A stretch of 64,000 bases of DNA from Ignavibacteria bacterium UBA2360. GTDB taxonomy: Bacteria; Bacteroidota; Ignavibacteria; Tepidaquicellales; OLB5. Shown here piece by piece: positions 50,589 through 58,381 of the stretch (position 1 is the stretch's first letter; each line of letters starts with the position of its first letter). Under the pieces are notes generated by a model that saw only the letters and a list, made by a program, of their open reading frames with translations, had not been told where the DNA came from and ran no database searches. Location of the stretch: NCBI GenBank assembly GCA_002344125.1, contig DDTQ01000012.1:559984-623983 (forward strand), in the 5' to 3' direction. The position numbers were made by a program, and so were the translations under genes.

Positions 50589-50619
50589 CAAAATTAATAA
50601 CATAAATTGTCGCAATCAA
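50589..50619 (-). promoter_or_regulatory. Promoter TTG-N20-TAATTTTG of the GlxA-type regulator
   Basis: On the minus strand TTG (50619-50617) and TAATTTTG (50596-50589) are 20 bases apart. The box ends four bases before the ATG. Confidence 0.65.
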
Positions 50620-50644
50620 CCCGTTAGATTGTCGGATTTACATA

Positions 50645-50675
50645 TTGGCTATGTCGCAAAATGACCGTATGTTTG
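50645..50675 (+). promoter_or_regulatory. Promoter TTG-N20-TATGTTTG of the plus-strand cluster
   Basis: TTG at 50645-50647 and TATGTTTG at 50668-50675 are 20 bases apart, the Bacteroidota consensus. It lies opposite the regulator promoter at 50589-50619. Confidence 0.65.
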
Positions 50676-50711
50676 TAGGTAATTTTACGACACCAATCAA
50701 GAAATCATTCT

Positions 50712-51119
50712 ATGCAAAATAAAAAGATCAATGACGATATCAGAACGCTTTGCATAAAAGCAATATCTTTTCCCGAAGGCGTTGAGGCTGCGCATAACGC
50801 TATGCACGCGCTTCCGCTTGAAGAAAAAAGGAGATTTTTTGGTATTTCTTGGATGAATAAAAATAATGAAATTGTATATTATGCAGCGGCTGATGAACTT
50901 GCATCTGATGAAGCGAAAAAATTCGGCTGCGAGACCTTTACAATTAAAAAAGGGGATTATTGCGGGATAATGCTCAAAGACTGGTGTAAAACACCGGATC
51001 TTGTAGGTATTACATTTCAGGAATTGCTTAAGCATCCGGATCTTGATCCGGAAGGCTATTGCCTTGAAATATATCATGGCGAGAGTGATATGGAATGTCT
51101 TGTAAAACTTAAGCAATAA
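50712..51119 (+). CDS. GyrI-like small-molecule-binding domain protein (tentative)
   Basis: The 135-residue product reads FFGISWMNKNNEIVYYAAADELASDEAKKFGCETFTIKKGDYCGIMLKDW and ends with PEGYCLEIYHGESDMECLVKLK. This arrangement of a beta strand, YYAAAD and a C-terminal acidic E.Y....D..C.V pattern resembles the GyrI-like/effector-binding domain family. That assignment is a resemblance by memory, not certain. First gene of the plus-strand run, 36 bases past the promoter. Confidence 0.6.
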   Translation: MQNKKINDDIRTLCIKAISFPEGVEAAHNAMHALPLEEKRRFFGISWMNKNNEIVYYAAADELASDEAKKFGCETFTIKKGDYCGIMLKDWCKTPDLVGITFQELLKHPDLDPEGYCLEIYHGESDMECLVKLKQ

Positions 51120-51138
51120 ATCGTTAGTTTAATATACC

Positions 51139-51462
51139 ATGATGAAAACAGAAACATTCCGCGAGATCGCGCTTTCATTGCCAAATGCCGTCGAACTTCC
51201 TCACTTCGATAAGGCTTCATTCAGGGTCAATAAAAAAATATTCGCTACGCTCAATGCTCCGCAGTGTATTGCCACAATAAAACTAAGCGCCGTTGATCAG
51301 AATGTATTCTCTTCAGTCAATCCCGGTATTATCTACCCCGTACCAAACAAATGGGGAAAGCATGGATGGACTCATATCGATCTGAAAAAAGTACGCAAAA
51401 GTACTCTGGTTGATGCGCTCACAACTTCATATTTCGGAGCAGCAAGTACAAATAACAAATAA
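51139..51462 (+). CDS. MmcQ/YjbR-like protein, second copy
   Basis: The 107-residue product has FREIALSLPNAVELPHFDKASFRVNKKIFATLN at the start and NKWGKHGWTHIDLKKVRKSTLVDALTTSYF at the end, the CyaY-like YjbR/MmcQ fold. It is somewhat shorter than the copy at 12192 and shares only the family pattern. No clear function. It sits 20 bases after the previous gene in the co-directional run. The start is one of two adjacent ATG codons. Confidence 0.8.
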   Translation: MMKTETFREIALSLPNAVELPHFDKASFRVNKKIFATLNAPQCIATIKLSAVDQNVFSSVNPGIIYPVPNKWGKHGWTHIDLKKVRKSTLVDALTTSYFGAASTNNK

Positions 51463-51507
51463 CAAAAACCAAGTAATAACTATCAATTATAAATTACAAA
51501 CTTAAAA

Positions 51508-51915
51508 ATGGCTAAAGAAATATTCGTTAATTTACCGGTGAAGGATCTCAACAGGTCAATTGAATTTTTCACTAAACTTGGATTCTCATTCAATCCAAAG
51601 TTCACAGATGAACATGCGACATGCATGATTATTGGCGGGAATATCTATTCAATGCTCATAACTGAGAAATTATTCAGCAAGTTTACCAAAAAACCAATTT
51701 CAGATGCTTCGAAATCCACCGAGGTTATTACCTGCTTAAGCGTGAACAGCAGGGATGAAGTGAATAAAATGGTTGATACTGCCGTTGCCGCCGGTGGCTT
51801 TGAGTATTGTGAACCCCAGGATCACGGGTGGATGTTCTACCGCGCATTTGAAGACCTGGATAAACACCAATGGGAAATTATGTACGGTGATGAAAGCCAA
51901 TTTCCTGAAAACTAA
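51508..51915 (+). CDS. VOC-family glyoxalase/bleomycin-resistance-like protein
   Basis: The 135-residue product has the vicinal-oxygen-chelate pattern: NLPVKDLNRSIEFFTKLGFSFNPKFTDEHATCMIIG in the first module and CLSVNSRDEVNKMVDTAVAAGG...YRAFEDLDKHQWEIMYGD in the second. The metal-ligand pattern of glyoxalase I is not complete. It may be a small-molecule-binding or resistance protein. ATG at 51508; 29 bases upstream of the PhnB-like gene. Confidence 0.85.
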   Translation: MAKEIFVNLPVKDLNRSIEFFTKLGFSFNPKFTDEHATCMIIGGNIYSMLITEKLFSKFTKKPISDASKSTEVITCLSVNSRDEVNKMVDTAVAAGGFEYCEPQDHGWMFYRAFEDLDKHQWEIMYGDESQFPEN

Positions 51916-51944
51916 ATGATCAATAAATATTATAAGGAGCAGCT

Positions 51945-52415
51945 ATGAAAAAAGTAAAACCCTGCCTTTGGTTCAATTACAACGCTGATGAAGCATTGGA
52001 ATATTACGCAAAGGTATTCAAAAATTTTGAAGTGACAAATGTTGTAAAATACGGCCCCAATCAAGGGGGACCCGAAGGCGCTACACTTACCGCGGATTTC
52101 AGGGTAGAAGACCAGGAATTTATGGCCCTGAACGGCGGACCCCATTTCCAATTCAACGAAGCAGTTTCTATAATGGTCTTCTGCGAAGACCAGAAGGAAG
52201 TTGACAGATATTGGGAAATGCTCACCGATGGCGGAATGGAAAGCCAATGCGGCTGGCTTAAAGATAGGTTCGGCCTTAGCTGGCAGATTGTGCCGAAAAG
52301 ATTTATTGAATTACTTAAATCGCCCGATAAGCAGAAAAAAGATAAGATGATGGCGGCTATGATGAAAATGGTAAAACTTGATATAGCTGAACTCGAAAAT
52401 GCAATGAACAGTTAA
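51945..52415 (+). CDS. VOC-family PhnB/3-demethylubiquinone-methyltransferase-like protein
   Basis: The 156-residue product matches the PhnB/UbiE-type VOC branch (once misnamed demethylubiquinone methyltransferase): CLWFNYNADEALEYYAKVFKNFE, EFMALNGGPHFQFNEAVSIMVFCEDQKEVDRYWEMLT, GGMESQCGWLKDRFGLSWQIVPKRF. A Shine-Dalgarno-like AAGGAG lies nine bases upstream of ATG. The C-terminal KKDKMMAAMMKMVKLD helix is Met-rich. Substrate unknown. Confidence 0.85.
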   Translation: MKKVKPCLWFNYNADEALEYYAKVFKNFEVTNVVKYGPNQGGPEGATLTADFRVEDQEFMALNGGPHFQFNEAVSIMVFCEDQKEVDRYWEMLTDGGMESQCGWLKDRFGLSWQIVPKRFIELLKSPDKQKKDKMMAAMMKMVKLDIAELENAMNS

Positions 52416-52475
52416 GCGAATATTTCTCAAATTAAAAACCAAACAATCATCCATTAACCAAATATTAATTTCAAA

Positions 52476-52889
52476 ATGAAAAAAATGAATCCTGTAGTAC
52501 ACTTTGAATTGCCCTGTGATGACAGGGATAGAATGTCGGAATTTTATTCCAAAGCCTTCGGATGGGAAGCGCAGAAACTTGGACCCGAAATGGGCAATTA
52601 TACAATTGTAAAGACGGCTGAAACCGACGAAAAGGGTTACCCTCTGCAAAAAGGAATAATCAATGGCGGGCTCTTCCCGAGAATGAAAGATGCACAGTAT
52701 CCCACCGTGGTAATCGCCGTTGAAGATATTTATGCGTCAATGAAAGAGATCGAAAGCGCGGGCGGAAAAGTTATCGGCGGCGGACATAAAGCAGGGGAGC
52801 CTGATGATATCCCGGGAGTTGGACTGTATATAGCTTTTTCCGACACCGAAGGTAATCGCATCGGTATTCTGCAGCCAAAAGGTATGTAA
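52476..52889 (+). CDS. VOC-family protein
   Basis: The 137-residue product is a third VOC protein in the run: VVHFELPCDDRDRMSEFYSKAFGWEAQKLGPEMGNYTIV and VVIAVEDIYASMKEIESAGGKVIGG...GLYIAFSDTEGNRIGILQPK. The FxDTEGNRIGI end resembles the dioxygenase-like/bleomycin branch. Substrate unknown. The start ATG at 52476 (MKKMNP) is followed by a second in-frame Met at residue 4. Confidence 0.85.
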   Translation: MKKMNPVVHFELPCDDRDRMSEFYSKAFGWEAQKLGPEMGNYTIVKTAETDEKGYPLQKGIINGGLFPRMKDAQYPTVVIAVEDIYASMKEIESAGGKVIGGGHKAGEPDDIPGVGLYIAFSDTEGNRIGILQPKGM

Positions 52890-52912
52890 AAAGTTAAATA
52901 GAAAGATAAAAA

Positions 52913-53476
52913 ATGAGAAAACTGAAACTGCAGGTACAGATGTCTATTGATGGATTTGTCGGCGGACCCAATGGCGAGCTTGACTGGATGACATGGAACT
53001 GGGATGATGAACTTAAGAACTTTGTTACTGAACTCACCGACCCGATCGATACTGTTATCCTGGGCAAAAATATGTCAGATGGATTCATTAAACACTGGGA
53101 AAATGTTTCTAAATCACCGGATGACCCAAACTATTCCGCCGGTGTTAAATTTACTGAAGTTCCAAAGGTAGTATTTTCTAACACACTAAAGGAATCAACC
53201 TGGAAGAACACCACCCTTGCCTCCGGTGATCTAACCGAAGAAGTGAATAAACTGAAAGCCATTGAAGGCAATTACATTATGGTTTACGGAGGAGCTTCTT
53301 TTGTATCTTCACTAATCGATGCGCAGCTGATTGATGATTATTATCTTTTCATTAATCCTGTATTGGTCGGTAAAGGGCTACGAATATTCAGTGAAACCCC
53401 AAAAAAGGTAGATCTGAAACTGGTAGAATCAAAAAAATATAATTGCGGTATTACAGTGCTGCACTATCAAAAGTAA
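52913..53476 (+). CDS. Dihydrofolate-reductase-like (RibD C-terminal) protein
   Basis: The 187-residue product has the RibD C-terminal/DHFR-like fold common in small Bacteroidota proteins: KLQVQMSIDGFVGGPNGELDWM at the start, DTVILGKNMSDGF, VVFSNTLKE and NYIMVYGGASFVSSLIDAQLIDDYYLFINPVLVGKGLRIF with the conserved G-G-A and a nucleotide-binding loop. A reductase activity with NADPH is expected for the fold; the substrate is unknown. Confidence 0.85.
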   Translation: MRKLKLQVQMSIDGFVGGPNGELDWMTWNWDDELKNFVTELTDPIDTVILGKNMSDGFIKHWENVSKSPDDPNYSAGVKFTEVPKVVFSNTLKESTWKNTTLASGDLTEEVNKLKAIEGNYIMVYGGASFVSSLIDAQLIDDYYLFINPVLVGKGLRIFSETPKKVDLKLVESKKYNCGITVLHYQK

Positions 53477-53502
53477 TTTATAAATTCTTAAACAATTTTA
53501 AT

Positions 53503-54030
53503 ATGGATACCAAAGCAAAGAGCAGCAGAATTGAACCGTTATTGTTTCTGTATGATCTGCATACTCAGTTATTTCCAAATGTTATAACGGGTATAACGCA
53601 TGAGGATGCACATAAAAGGCTGGATTCCAAAGCAAATCATGTAGCATGGATTGCTGGAACACTGGTGCAGCAGCGGGTTGATATTATAAATGACCTGGGC
53701 GGTAAGGCAGAGCAGCAGGCAAAAGACCTCTTCAGCAATTTCCAGGGGATTAAAGATGATGTAACTTATCCTGAGCTTGAAATTTATAACAAAGATTGGC
53801 AGATGGTTTCCGGTGAAGCAAGAAAACTTCTTGCGGAAATTACTGACGAAAAACTCGATAGTATCTATAAAGTACCTGGAATGCCTGAAATGCCTGAAAT
53901 GCCTGAAATGGATATGCCGTTCTTTGATATGATAGGATATTCTATACACAGAGAATCTTATCTGATTGGGCAAATAGGCTTGTGGAGAAGACTTCTCGGG
54001 TATCCTGCGATGAAATATCCTGGCATGTAA
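53503..54030 (+). CDS. DinB-like protein with a Met-Pro-Glu repeat
   Basis: The 175-residue product has a DinB layout, including MDTKAKSSRIEPLLFLYDLHTQLFPNVITG, a NHVAWIAGTLVQQRVD helix with a His and a C-terminal GYSIHRESYLIGQIGLWRRLLGY. ATG at 53503 is preferred since an earlier ATG would overlap the DHFR-like gene by 34 bases. A 9-bp repeat (ATGCCTGAA x3 at 53881-53907) encodes MPEMPEMPEM near residue 127, an unusual in-frame expansion. The metal ligands are incomplete by eye. Confidence 0.75.
   Translation: MDTKAKSSRIEPLLFLYDLHTQLFPNVITGITHEDAHKRLDSKANHVAWIAGTLVQQRVDIINDLGGKAEQQAKDLFSNFQGIKDDVTYPELEIYNKDWQMVSGEARKLLAEITDEKLDSIYKVPGMPEMPEMPEMDMPFFDMIGYSIHRESYLIGQIGLWRRLLGYPAMKYPGM
53881..53907 (+). 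repeat. 9-bp in-frame repeat ATGCCTGAA x3
   Basis: Three exact units encode MPE triplets inside the DinB-like gene. Confidence 0.9.
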
Positions 54031-54071
54031 ATAAATAAAATTAAATAAACTATAACAGAAAGGGTTTAAAC

Positions 54072-54521
54072 ATGGAAAAACTGAATTTTTCAATCAAAAT
54101 AAACGCTCCGCGTGAAAAAGTTTACAAAATGATGCTTGAAGATGAATCATACCGTAAATGGACTGAACCATTTTGCCCCGGTTCTTACGCGGAAACTGAC
54201 TGGAAGAAAGGAAGCAAAGCGCTATTTCTCGGACCCGATAAAGACGGTAATGTTGGCGGTATGGTAAGCCGTATCGCGGAAAACATTCCCAATGAATATG
54301 TATCAATTGAGCACCTTGGTGTAGTCAATAATGGCGTTGAAGATACCACAAGCGATGCGGTTAAAGGCTGGGCAGGCTGTATGGAAAACTATACCTTCCG
54401 CGATTCAGATGGCGGAACCGAAGTGCTGGTTGATATGGATATAGATAAAGACCATGCAGGTATGTTCAATGATATGTGGCCTAAGGCGCTGAATAAACTC
54501 AAGGAAATTTCAGAAGCATAA
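54072..54521 (+). CDS. SRPBCC (AHSA1/START-like) family protein
   Basis: The 149-residue product has the START/AHSA1 pattern: FSIKINAPREKVYKMMLEDESYRKWTEPFCPGSYAETDWKKGSKALFLGPDKDGNVGGMVSRIAENIPNEYVSIEHLG and a C-terminal amphipathic helix (HAGMFNDMWPKALNKLKEIS). It binds a hydrophobic ligand in this fold. ATG at 54072. Twelve bases before the DUF1801-like gene. Confidence 0.85.
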   Translation: MEKLNFSIKINAPREKVYKMMLEDESYRKWTEPFCPGSYAETDWKKGSKALFLGPDKDGNVGGMVSRIAENIPNEYVSIEHLGVVNNGVEDTTSDAVKGWAGCMENYTFRDSDGGTEVLVDMDIDKDHAGMFNDMWPKALNKLKEISEA

Positions 54522-54532
54522 AATACCTTTTT

Positions 54533-54883
54533 ATGCGGCAAAAATTCATTACAGTCAATGATTACATGAAATCACTGGAGCCTGAAGTGCGAAAAACACT
54601 TCAGGCTGTCAGGAATGCAGTATTATCCTCTGCAAAAGGATTGGAAGAAGTTATCAGCTATAATATTCCAGGTTATAAACTAAACGGCAAAGCCGTTGTG
54701 TATATTGCGGGATTCAAAAATCACTGCAGCCTCTATCCCATGACAAAAGCTATATCTGATACACTTGGCAAAAAACTGGATAAGTTCATTGTAAAGGGTT
54801 CAACACTGCAGTATGAAATTGGAAAGCCGCTTCCGTTGGCTCTGGTTAAACTGATAGTTAAAGAAAGGATTAAAATGCTATAA
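54533..54883 (+). CDS. DUF1801-family protein
   Basis: The 116-residue product matches DUF1801 (YdhG-like): VNDYMKSLEPEVRKTLQAVRNAVLSSAKGLEEVISYNIPGYKLNGKAVVYIAGFKNHCSLYPM, then STLQYEIGKPLPLALVKLIVKERIKML. The fold is a small alpha/beta protein related to frataxin-like domains; function unknown. It is the ninth and last gene of the plus-strand run and converges on the PorV-like gene. Confidence 0.85.
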   Translation: MRQKFITVNDYMKSLEPEVRKTLQAVRNAVLSSAKGLEEVISYNIPGYKLNGKAVVYIAGFKNHCSLYPMTKAISDTLGKKLDKFIVKGSTLQYEIGKPLPLALVKLIVKERIKML

Positions 54884-54898
54884 CCTGATTAGAAATAA

Positions 54899-55777
54899 TC
54901 ACTTCCTCTTAAATGCATCCTTGAGAGCGCTTTTCATCAGCTTGCGTGATTTATCACCACCAAAATTAATTGTTATTGTACCCTGGTGAGTCAACCCGAG
55001 ATCCTGGTGATTGTAAAAACCGTAGTCAATTCCAAACATAGAATAATATATACCTATACCTCCCGAAAATCTTGTAGGCTCAGTTCCAATTCCCGCTCTC
55101 AGATCTATCATATCATAAAGTGAATACTCAATGCCTGCCTTCACTGATGCAGTGTACCTTGTATCTTTTTCAATATCAAGCATGAAGTTTATATCTTCTC
55201 TGGGCTGCACAGAAAGTCCCGTACGGTAAACCTGCGGAAGCTTATCATCCTGCGAACCGATTTTGGGGCGGTTCAAATTGAATGCAGTGAATCCCCACCG
55301 CAAAAAATCTGTCAAATACGCAAGTCCTCCGATATCAATACCGAAAGTTGATGCTGAACCGTAATTCTGTATTTTCAGATTGTAAAAGTTTACATTCGCG
55401 CCGTAGTATATTTTTTTCTTGTAATTATTGGAATATGATGCCGTAACCGTAATTTCTTTGTAGAGCTCAAACCCGTAGGTTTTAGCTGAAAGCCCGAACG
55501 CGCCGAATTTTGTCGGCTCCACGAAATTTACCGAGCCGTTTGCAAGCTCCTTTAATCCGTACGGCGCGGGTGAGTAAAATATCGATACTTCCCTGAACTG
55601 CATTTGCGAAAGTCCTGCAGGATTGTAATAGACAGCATTGGAATTGTTTGCCAGCGATGTGAATGCGCCGCCCAATGCTATTGGCTTTGCGCCTACTTCA
55701 AGCAGCTCAAACTGCGCGAAGCCGGTACGGAACGAAACCAGTAATAAAACAATTATAATTTTTAAGCTTATCTTCAT
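54899..55777 (-). CDS. PorV/PorQ-like outer-membrane beta-barrel protein
   Basis: The 292-residue product has a signal peptide (IIIVLLLVSFRTGFAQ) and a FadL/PorV-type barrel: GAKPIALGGAFTSLANNSNAVYYNPAGLSQ at the start (the GGAF...YNPAG motif), then alternating strands such as FGAFGLSAKTYGFELYKEITVTASY and YYGANVNFY, ending near LTHQGTITINFG. The family includes PorV, which receives T9SS cargo at the outer membrane. It lies beside the PorD-like gene on the opposite strand. Confidence 0.8.
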   Translation of the reverse strand: MKISLKIIIVLLLVSFRTGFAQFELLEVGAKPIALGGAFTSLANNSNAVYYNPAGLSQMQFREVSIFYSPAPYGLKELANGSVNFVEPTKFGAFGLSAKTYGFELYKEITVTASYSNNYKKKIYYGANVNFYNLKIQNYGSASTFGIDIGGLAYLTDFLRWGFTAFNLNRPKIGSQDDKLPQVYRTGLSVQPREDINFMLDIEKDTRYTASVKAGIEYSLYDMIDLRAGIGTEPTRFSGGIGIYYSMFGIDYGFYNHQDLGLTHQGTITINFGGDKSRKLMKSALKDAFKRK

Positions 55778-55873
55778 ATTATGCTTTTATAATGCAATAT
55801 AATCAATAAAAACTCACTAAAATAGTGTGGATTGATTATTTTAGCTCATTTGATTAACTTGAAATGTAAAAAT

Positions 55874-56818
55874 ATGAATTATTTGTTGAAAATGCAAAAA
55901 ATATCGTTAAAATTATGCATTATTATTGCATTAATTTCACTACCTTCATTCCACAATACTTTGAGCTCTCAGGAGCTTGATGCTGTAGTTGATGTTGATC
56001 TCTCGGCTATAAATATCGATATCCGTGACAGGCTCTCGAACTTCAAAAATGATGTTCAGAACTATCTGAATAAGACCAGGTTCTCTGATGAAAATATCGT
56101 GAACGATGTCAGAGGAAAACCGTATAAGATCAAGTGTAATTTCTCTTTCTTCTTCCGTTCCGCTACAGGTGTTGATAGCTACGAAGCGCAGCTTGTTGTT
56201 AGCGTTCAGCGTAATATCTACCGAACTGAAAATTACACAACTGTATTCAGGATAAAAGACGAAACCTGGGCATTCAATTATGTTAAAGGGCAAAGCTTCT
56301 ACCACGATAACCTGAAGTTCAACAACCTCACAAGCTTTCTTGATTATTATGCCTACATGATAATTGGTTATGATGATGATTCCTGGGAGCCATCGCTCGG
56401 AACTGTACGGTTCCAGAAAGCGCAGAATATTGTTAACCTCGCTATTGCGAACAGCGATGGCAGGGGATGGGTTGACAATTCAAGCCTCAAGCAGTCCAGA
56501 AGCGCGTATCCTTCTGAGCTGCTCAATTCCAAATACGAAAACTTCAGGAAAGCTGTTTGGATCTATCATTTTGCAGGGATTGATTCTCTCCAGTACGGTA
56601 AAAAAGCTGCCCTCGAAAGAATCGCCGAATCGCTTGAAATTATCGGTAAGATAAAAAAGACGGAAATTCGCTCATTTATAATCAAACAGTTCTTCGAAGC
56701 GAAGTTCATGGAAATAGCGGCAACCCTGGTTGATTACTACGATAAATCGATCTACCGCAAACTTATGGAGTATGACCCTGATCACTCCGCGACCTACGAA
56801 GAGTACGCGAAGAAGTAA
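55874..56818 (+). CDS. porD: PorD-like (DUF4835) protein
   Basis: The 314-residue product has a signal peptide (ISLKLCIIIALISLPSFHNTLSSQ) and matches DUF4835/PorD, a T9SS-related periplasmic protein of Bacteroidota: NFKNDVQNYLNKTRFS, FFFRSATGVDSYEAQLVVSVQRNIYRTENYTTVFRIKDETWAFNYVKGQ, SFLDYYAYMIIGYDDDSWEPSLGTVRFQKAQNIVNLA, KAVWIYHFAGIDSLQYGKKAALERIAESLEII. ATG at 55874 is chosen; an ATG 42 bases upstream would add 14 residues before the signal peptide. Supports a functional T9SS together with five tagged proteins. Confidence 0.8.
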   Translation: MNYLLKMQKISLKLCIIIALISLPSFHNTLSSQELDAVVDVDLSAINIDIRDRLSNFKNDVQNYLNKTRFSDENIVNDVRGKPYKIKCNFSFFFRSATGVDSYEAQLVVSVQRNIYRTENYTTVFRIKDETWAFNYVKGQSFYHDNLKFNNLTSFLDYYAYMIIGYDDDSWEPSLGTVRFQKAQNIVNLAIANSDGRGWVDNSSLKQSRSAYPSELLNSKYENFRKAVWIYHFAGIDSLQYGKKAALERIAESLEIIGKIKKTEIRSFIIKQFFEAKFMEIAATLVDYYDKSIYRKLMEYDPDHSATYEEYAKK

Positions 56819-56878
56819 CTGCTTCATCCTAAAACAAAAAAGTTTCAATAATAATACTAATCAATTCTAAAGGAGAAT

Positions 56879-57580
56879 ATGAAGGCAATTAATTTTTACA
56901 GAAATTCATTTTTTGCGTTTATCATCATCTGTTTCGCTGCCACATCATCTTTTGCCGGAGACCCGTACACACGTGTTAACAGCAAAGATTCCAAACCGCA
57001 TTTTGTAGAAGCCGAAAAACTGCTTGCAAAACGCAATAAGCTCTTCAGCCTTGATGCTGATGTTAAACTTGGTGTTGGTATTGCCGGAACAAGCTTCGAG
57101 CTCAACCAGCCTGATTCTACAGGGCAGCTCAATTCAACTACCTCAAAAGTCGGTCCCTCTTTCGGAGCGACGCTTTCACTCAACTTTTTCGGGTTCGGTT
57201 TTACAACCGGTTTTGCGTATGGCAACAAAGGATTTGAAAGCCAGTCAGGTCAGAAAACCAATCTGAATTACTTCAATATTCCGCTGCTGCTTAATTTTGA
57301 TTTTAACGTTGGCCAAAGAGTTAGAGTCGAAGGTAACTTTGGACCCTATTTCGGTCTGCTTTTGTCACAGGATGAAAATACACTTTACAAAGCTAAGAAT
57401 TTTGATCTCGGCCTGACAGCTGAACTTCAGTTGGCATATATGTTCAATAAATATATGGGTGTTTTACTTGGCGGAAACTATCAATATGGCGGACTTAACA
57501 ATTTAAGTAACAACGATTTAGTGAAAAAAATGACAACTTCAACAATTAACATCTATACAGGATTGAAGTTTGAACTGTAA
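56879..57580 (+). CDS. Outer-membrane beta-barrel protein
   Basis: The 233-residue product has a signal peptide (FFAFIIICFAATSSFAG) and a barrel-like pattern after about residue 40: LFSLDADVKLGVGIAGTSFEL, FGATLSLNFFGFGFTTGFAYGNKGFES, LNYFNIPLLLNFDFNVGQRVRVEGNFGPYFGLLL and a terminal NIYTGLKFEL. This fits the OMP beta-barrel/PorT-like group. A strong Shine-Dalgarno (AAAGGAG) is six bases ahead of ATG. It follows the PorD-like gene 60 bases downstream. Confidence 0.75.
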   Translation: MKAINFYRNSFFAFIIICFAATSSFAGDPYTRVNSKDSKPHFVEAEKLLAKRNKLFSLDADVKLGVGIAGTSFELNQPDSTGQLNSTTSKVGPSFGATLSLNFFGFGFTTGFAYGNKGFESQSGQKTNLNYFNIPLLLNFDFNVGQRVRVEGNFGPYFGLLLSQDENTLYKAKNFDLGLTAELQLAYMFNKYMGVLLGGNYQYGGLNNLSNNDLVKKMTTSTINIYTGLKFEL

Positions 57581-57634
57581 ATAACTATTTTTGTGGATAA
57601 TTAAAGCAAAATTTAATTAAATAAAGGAGAAGAA

Positions 57635-58306
57635 ATGCAGTTTTTAACAAGATCTAAATATTATTTTGTACTAGCTATTATGGCAGTATTTGGTTTTTCA
57701 GTTCTAAACGGATGTGATGATTCAGGGAATGTAATTGATCCGAATACAACAGATACAAATGTTGTTCATTTTGACAGTATTTTAGTCGAAGAAAATGAAA
57801 GTGCCAGCAGTTTTAATGGCATAAATCTTTTGAATGGGATAAATACAGCTCGAGATTATTACTTAAGAGATGCAAGTCTGGGCGGTGGACTTGATTCAAC
57901 AGGTTCTAATTTCTTTCTTCGCTCAGGAATCTTAGATAACTTGCTGGATGCAGGTTATGTATCTAAGTGGTTCCAGGTTATGAGCAATTCATCGCAAACT
58001 GATTTTGATACCTTGTCAGTGATAACGCAAAACATTGGAACAGCGCTAGATACCACCGATTTCACCCAGGAATCCACCGAATTTTGGGGATATATGAATT
58101 ATCCTTTAACCGAATATCCAATATATTGTTTTTGGTTACAAGGAAAAAGAGATGCAGGTTTGACTAATGGAAAGAACGTTTATGGAGTTATTAGACCTAA
58201 GGTATCTTATGACTCAAACCCTGGTGGTACTTTTGGTTTTAGTATAGTTTTTGAAGTAAAAATCAATAAAGCTGGAGAGAATTATTTCCACCATGGAAGC
58301 CATTAA
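57635..58306 (+). CDS. Predicted lipoprotein, unknown
   Basis: The 223-residue product has a lipoprotein signal with lipobox LNGC (about Cys27) and a mature domain with repeated aromatic motifs (ARDYYLRDASLGGGLD, YWGYMNYP-like FWGYMNYPLTEYPIYCFWLQGK, GTFGFSIVFEVKI). I do not recognise a family. It has an AAAGGAG ribosome-binding site and its own terminator (58329-58359). Its place after the barrel gene suggests an envelope role. Confidence 0.65.
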   Translation: MQFLTRSKYYFVLAIMAVFGFSVLNGCDDSGNVIDPNTTDTNVVHFDSILVEENESASSFNGINLLNGINTARDYYLRDASLGGGLDSTGSNFFLRSGILDNLLDAGYVSKWFQVMSNSSQTDFDTLSVITQNIGTALDTTDFTQESTEFWGYMNYPLTEYPIYCFWLQGKRDAGLTNGKNVYGVIRPKVSYDSNPGGTFGFSIVFEVKINKAGENYFHHGSH

Positions 58307-58328
58307 TTCCTAAGTTATAGCAATTACA

Positions 58329-58359
58329 AAAGCCCGTCAATTTTCTTTTGACGGGCTTT
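58329..58359 (+). terminator. Intrinsic terminator after the lipoprotein gene
   Basis: A 12-bp stem AAAGCCCGTCAA with complement TTGACGGGCTTT and a 7-base loop, followed by a T-run (CTTTTT). Confidence 0.9.
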
Positions 58360-58381
58360 CTTTTTATACCTGTATGCTAAA

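Noticed and set aside
53569..54093. 174-codon minus-strand frame rich in His, Phe and Arg
   Set aside because: It is antisense to the DinB-like gene and its composition is what reverse-reading of that gene gives.
50712..54883. Integron cassette array
   Set aside because: The gene contents resemble cassettes, but no integrase and no attC-like repeats of the expected size lie between the genes; the gaps are short and AT-rich.
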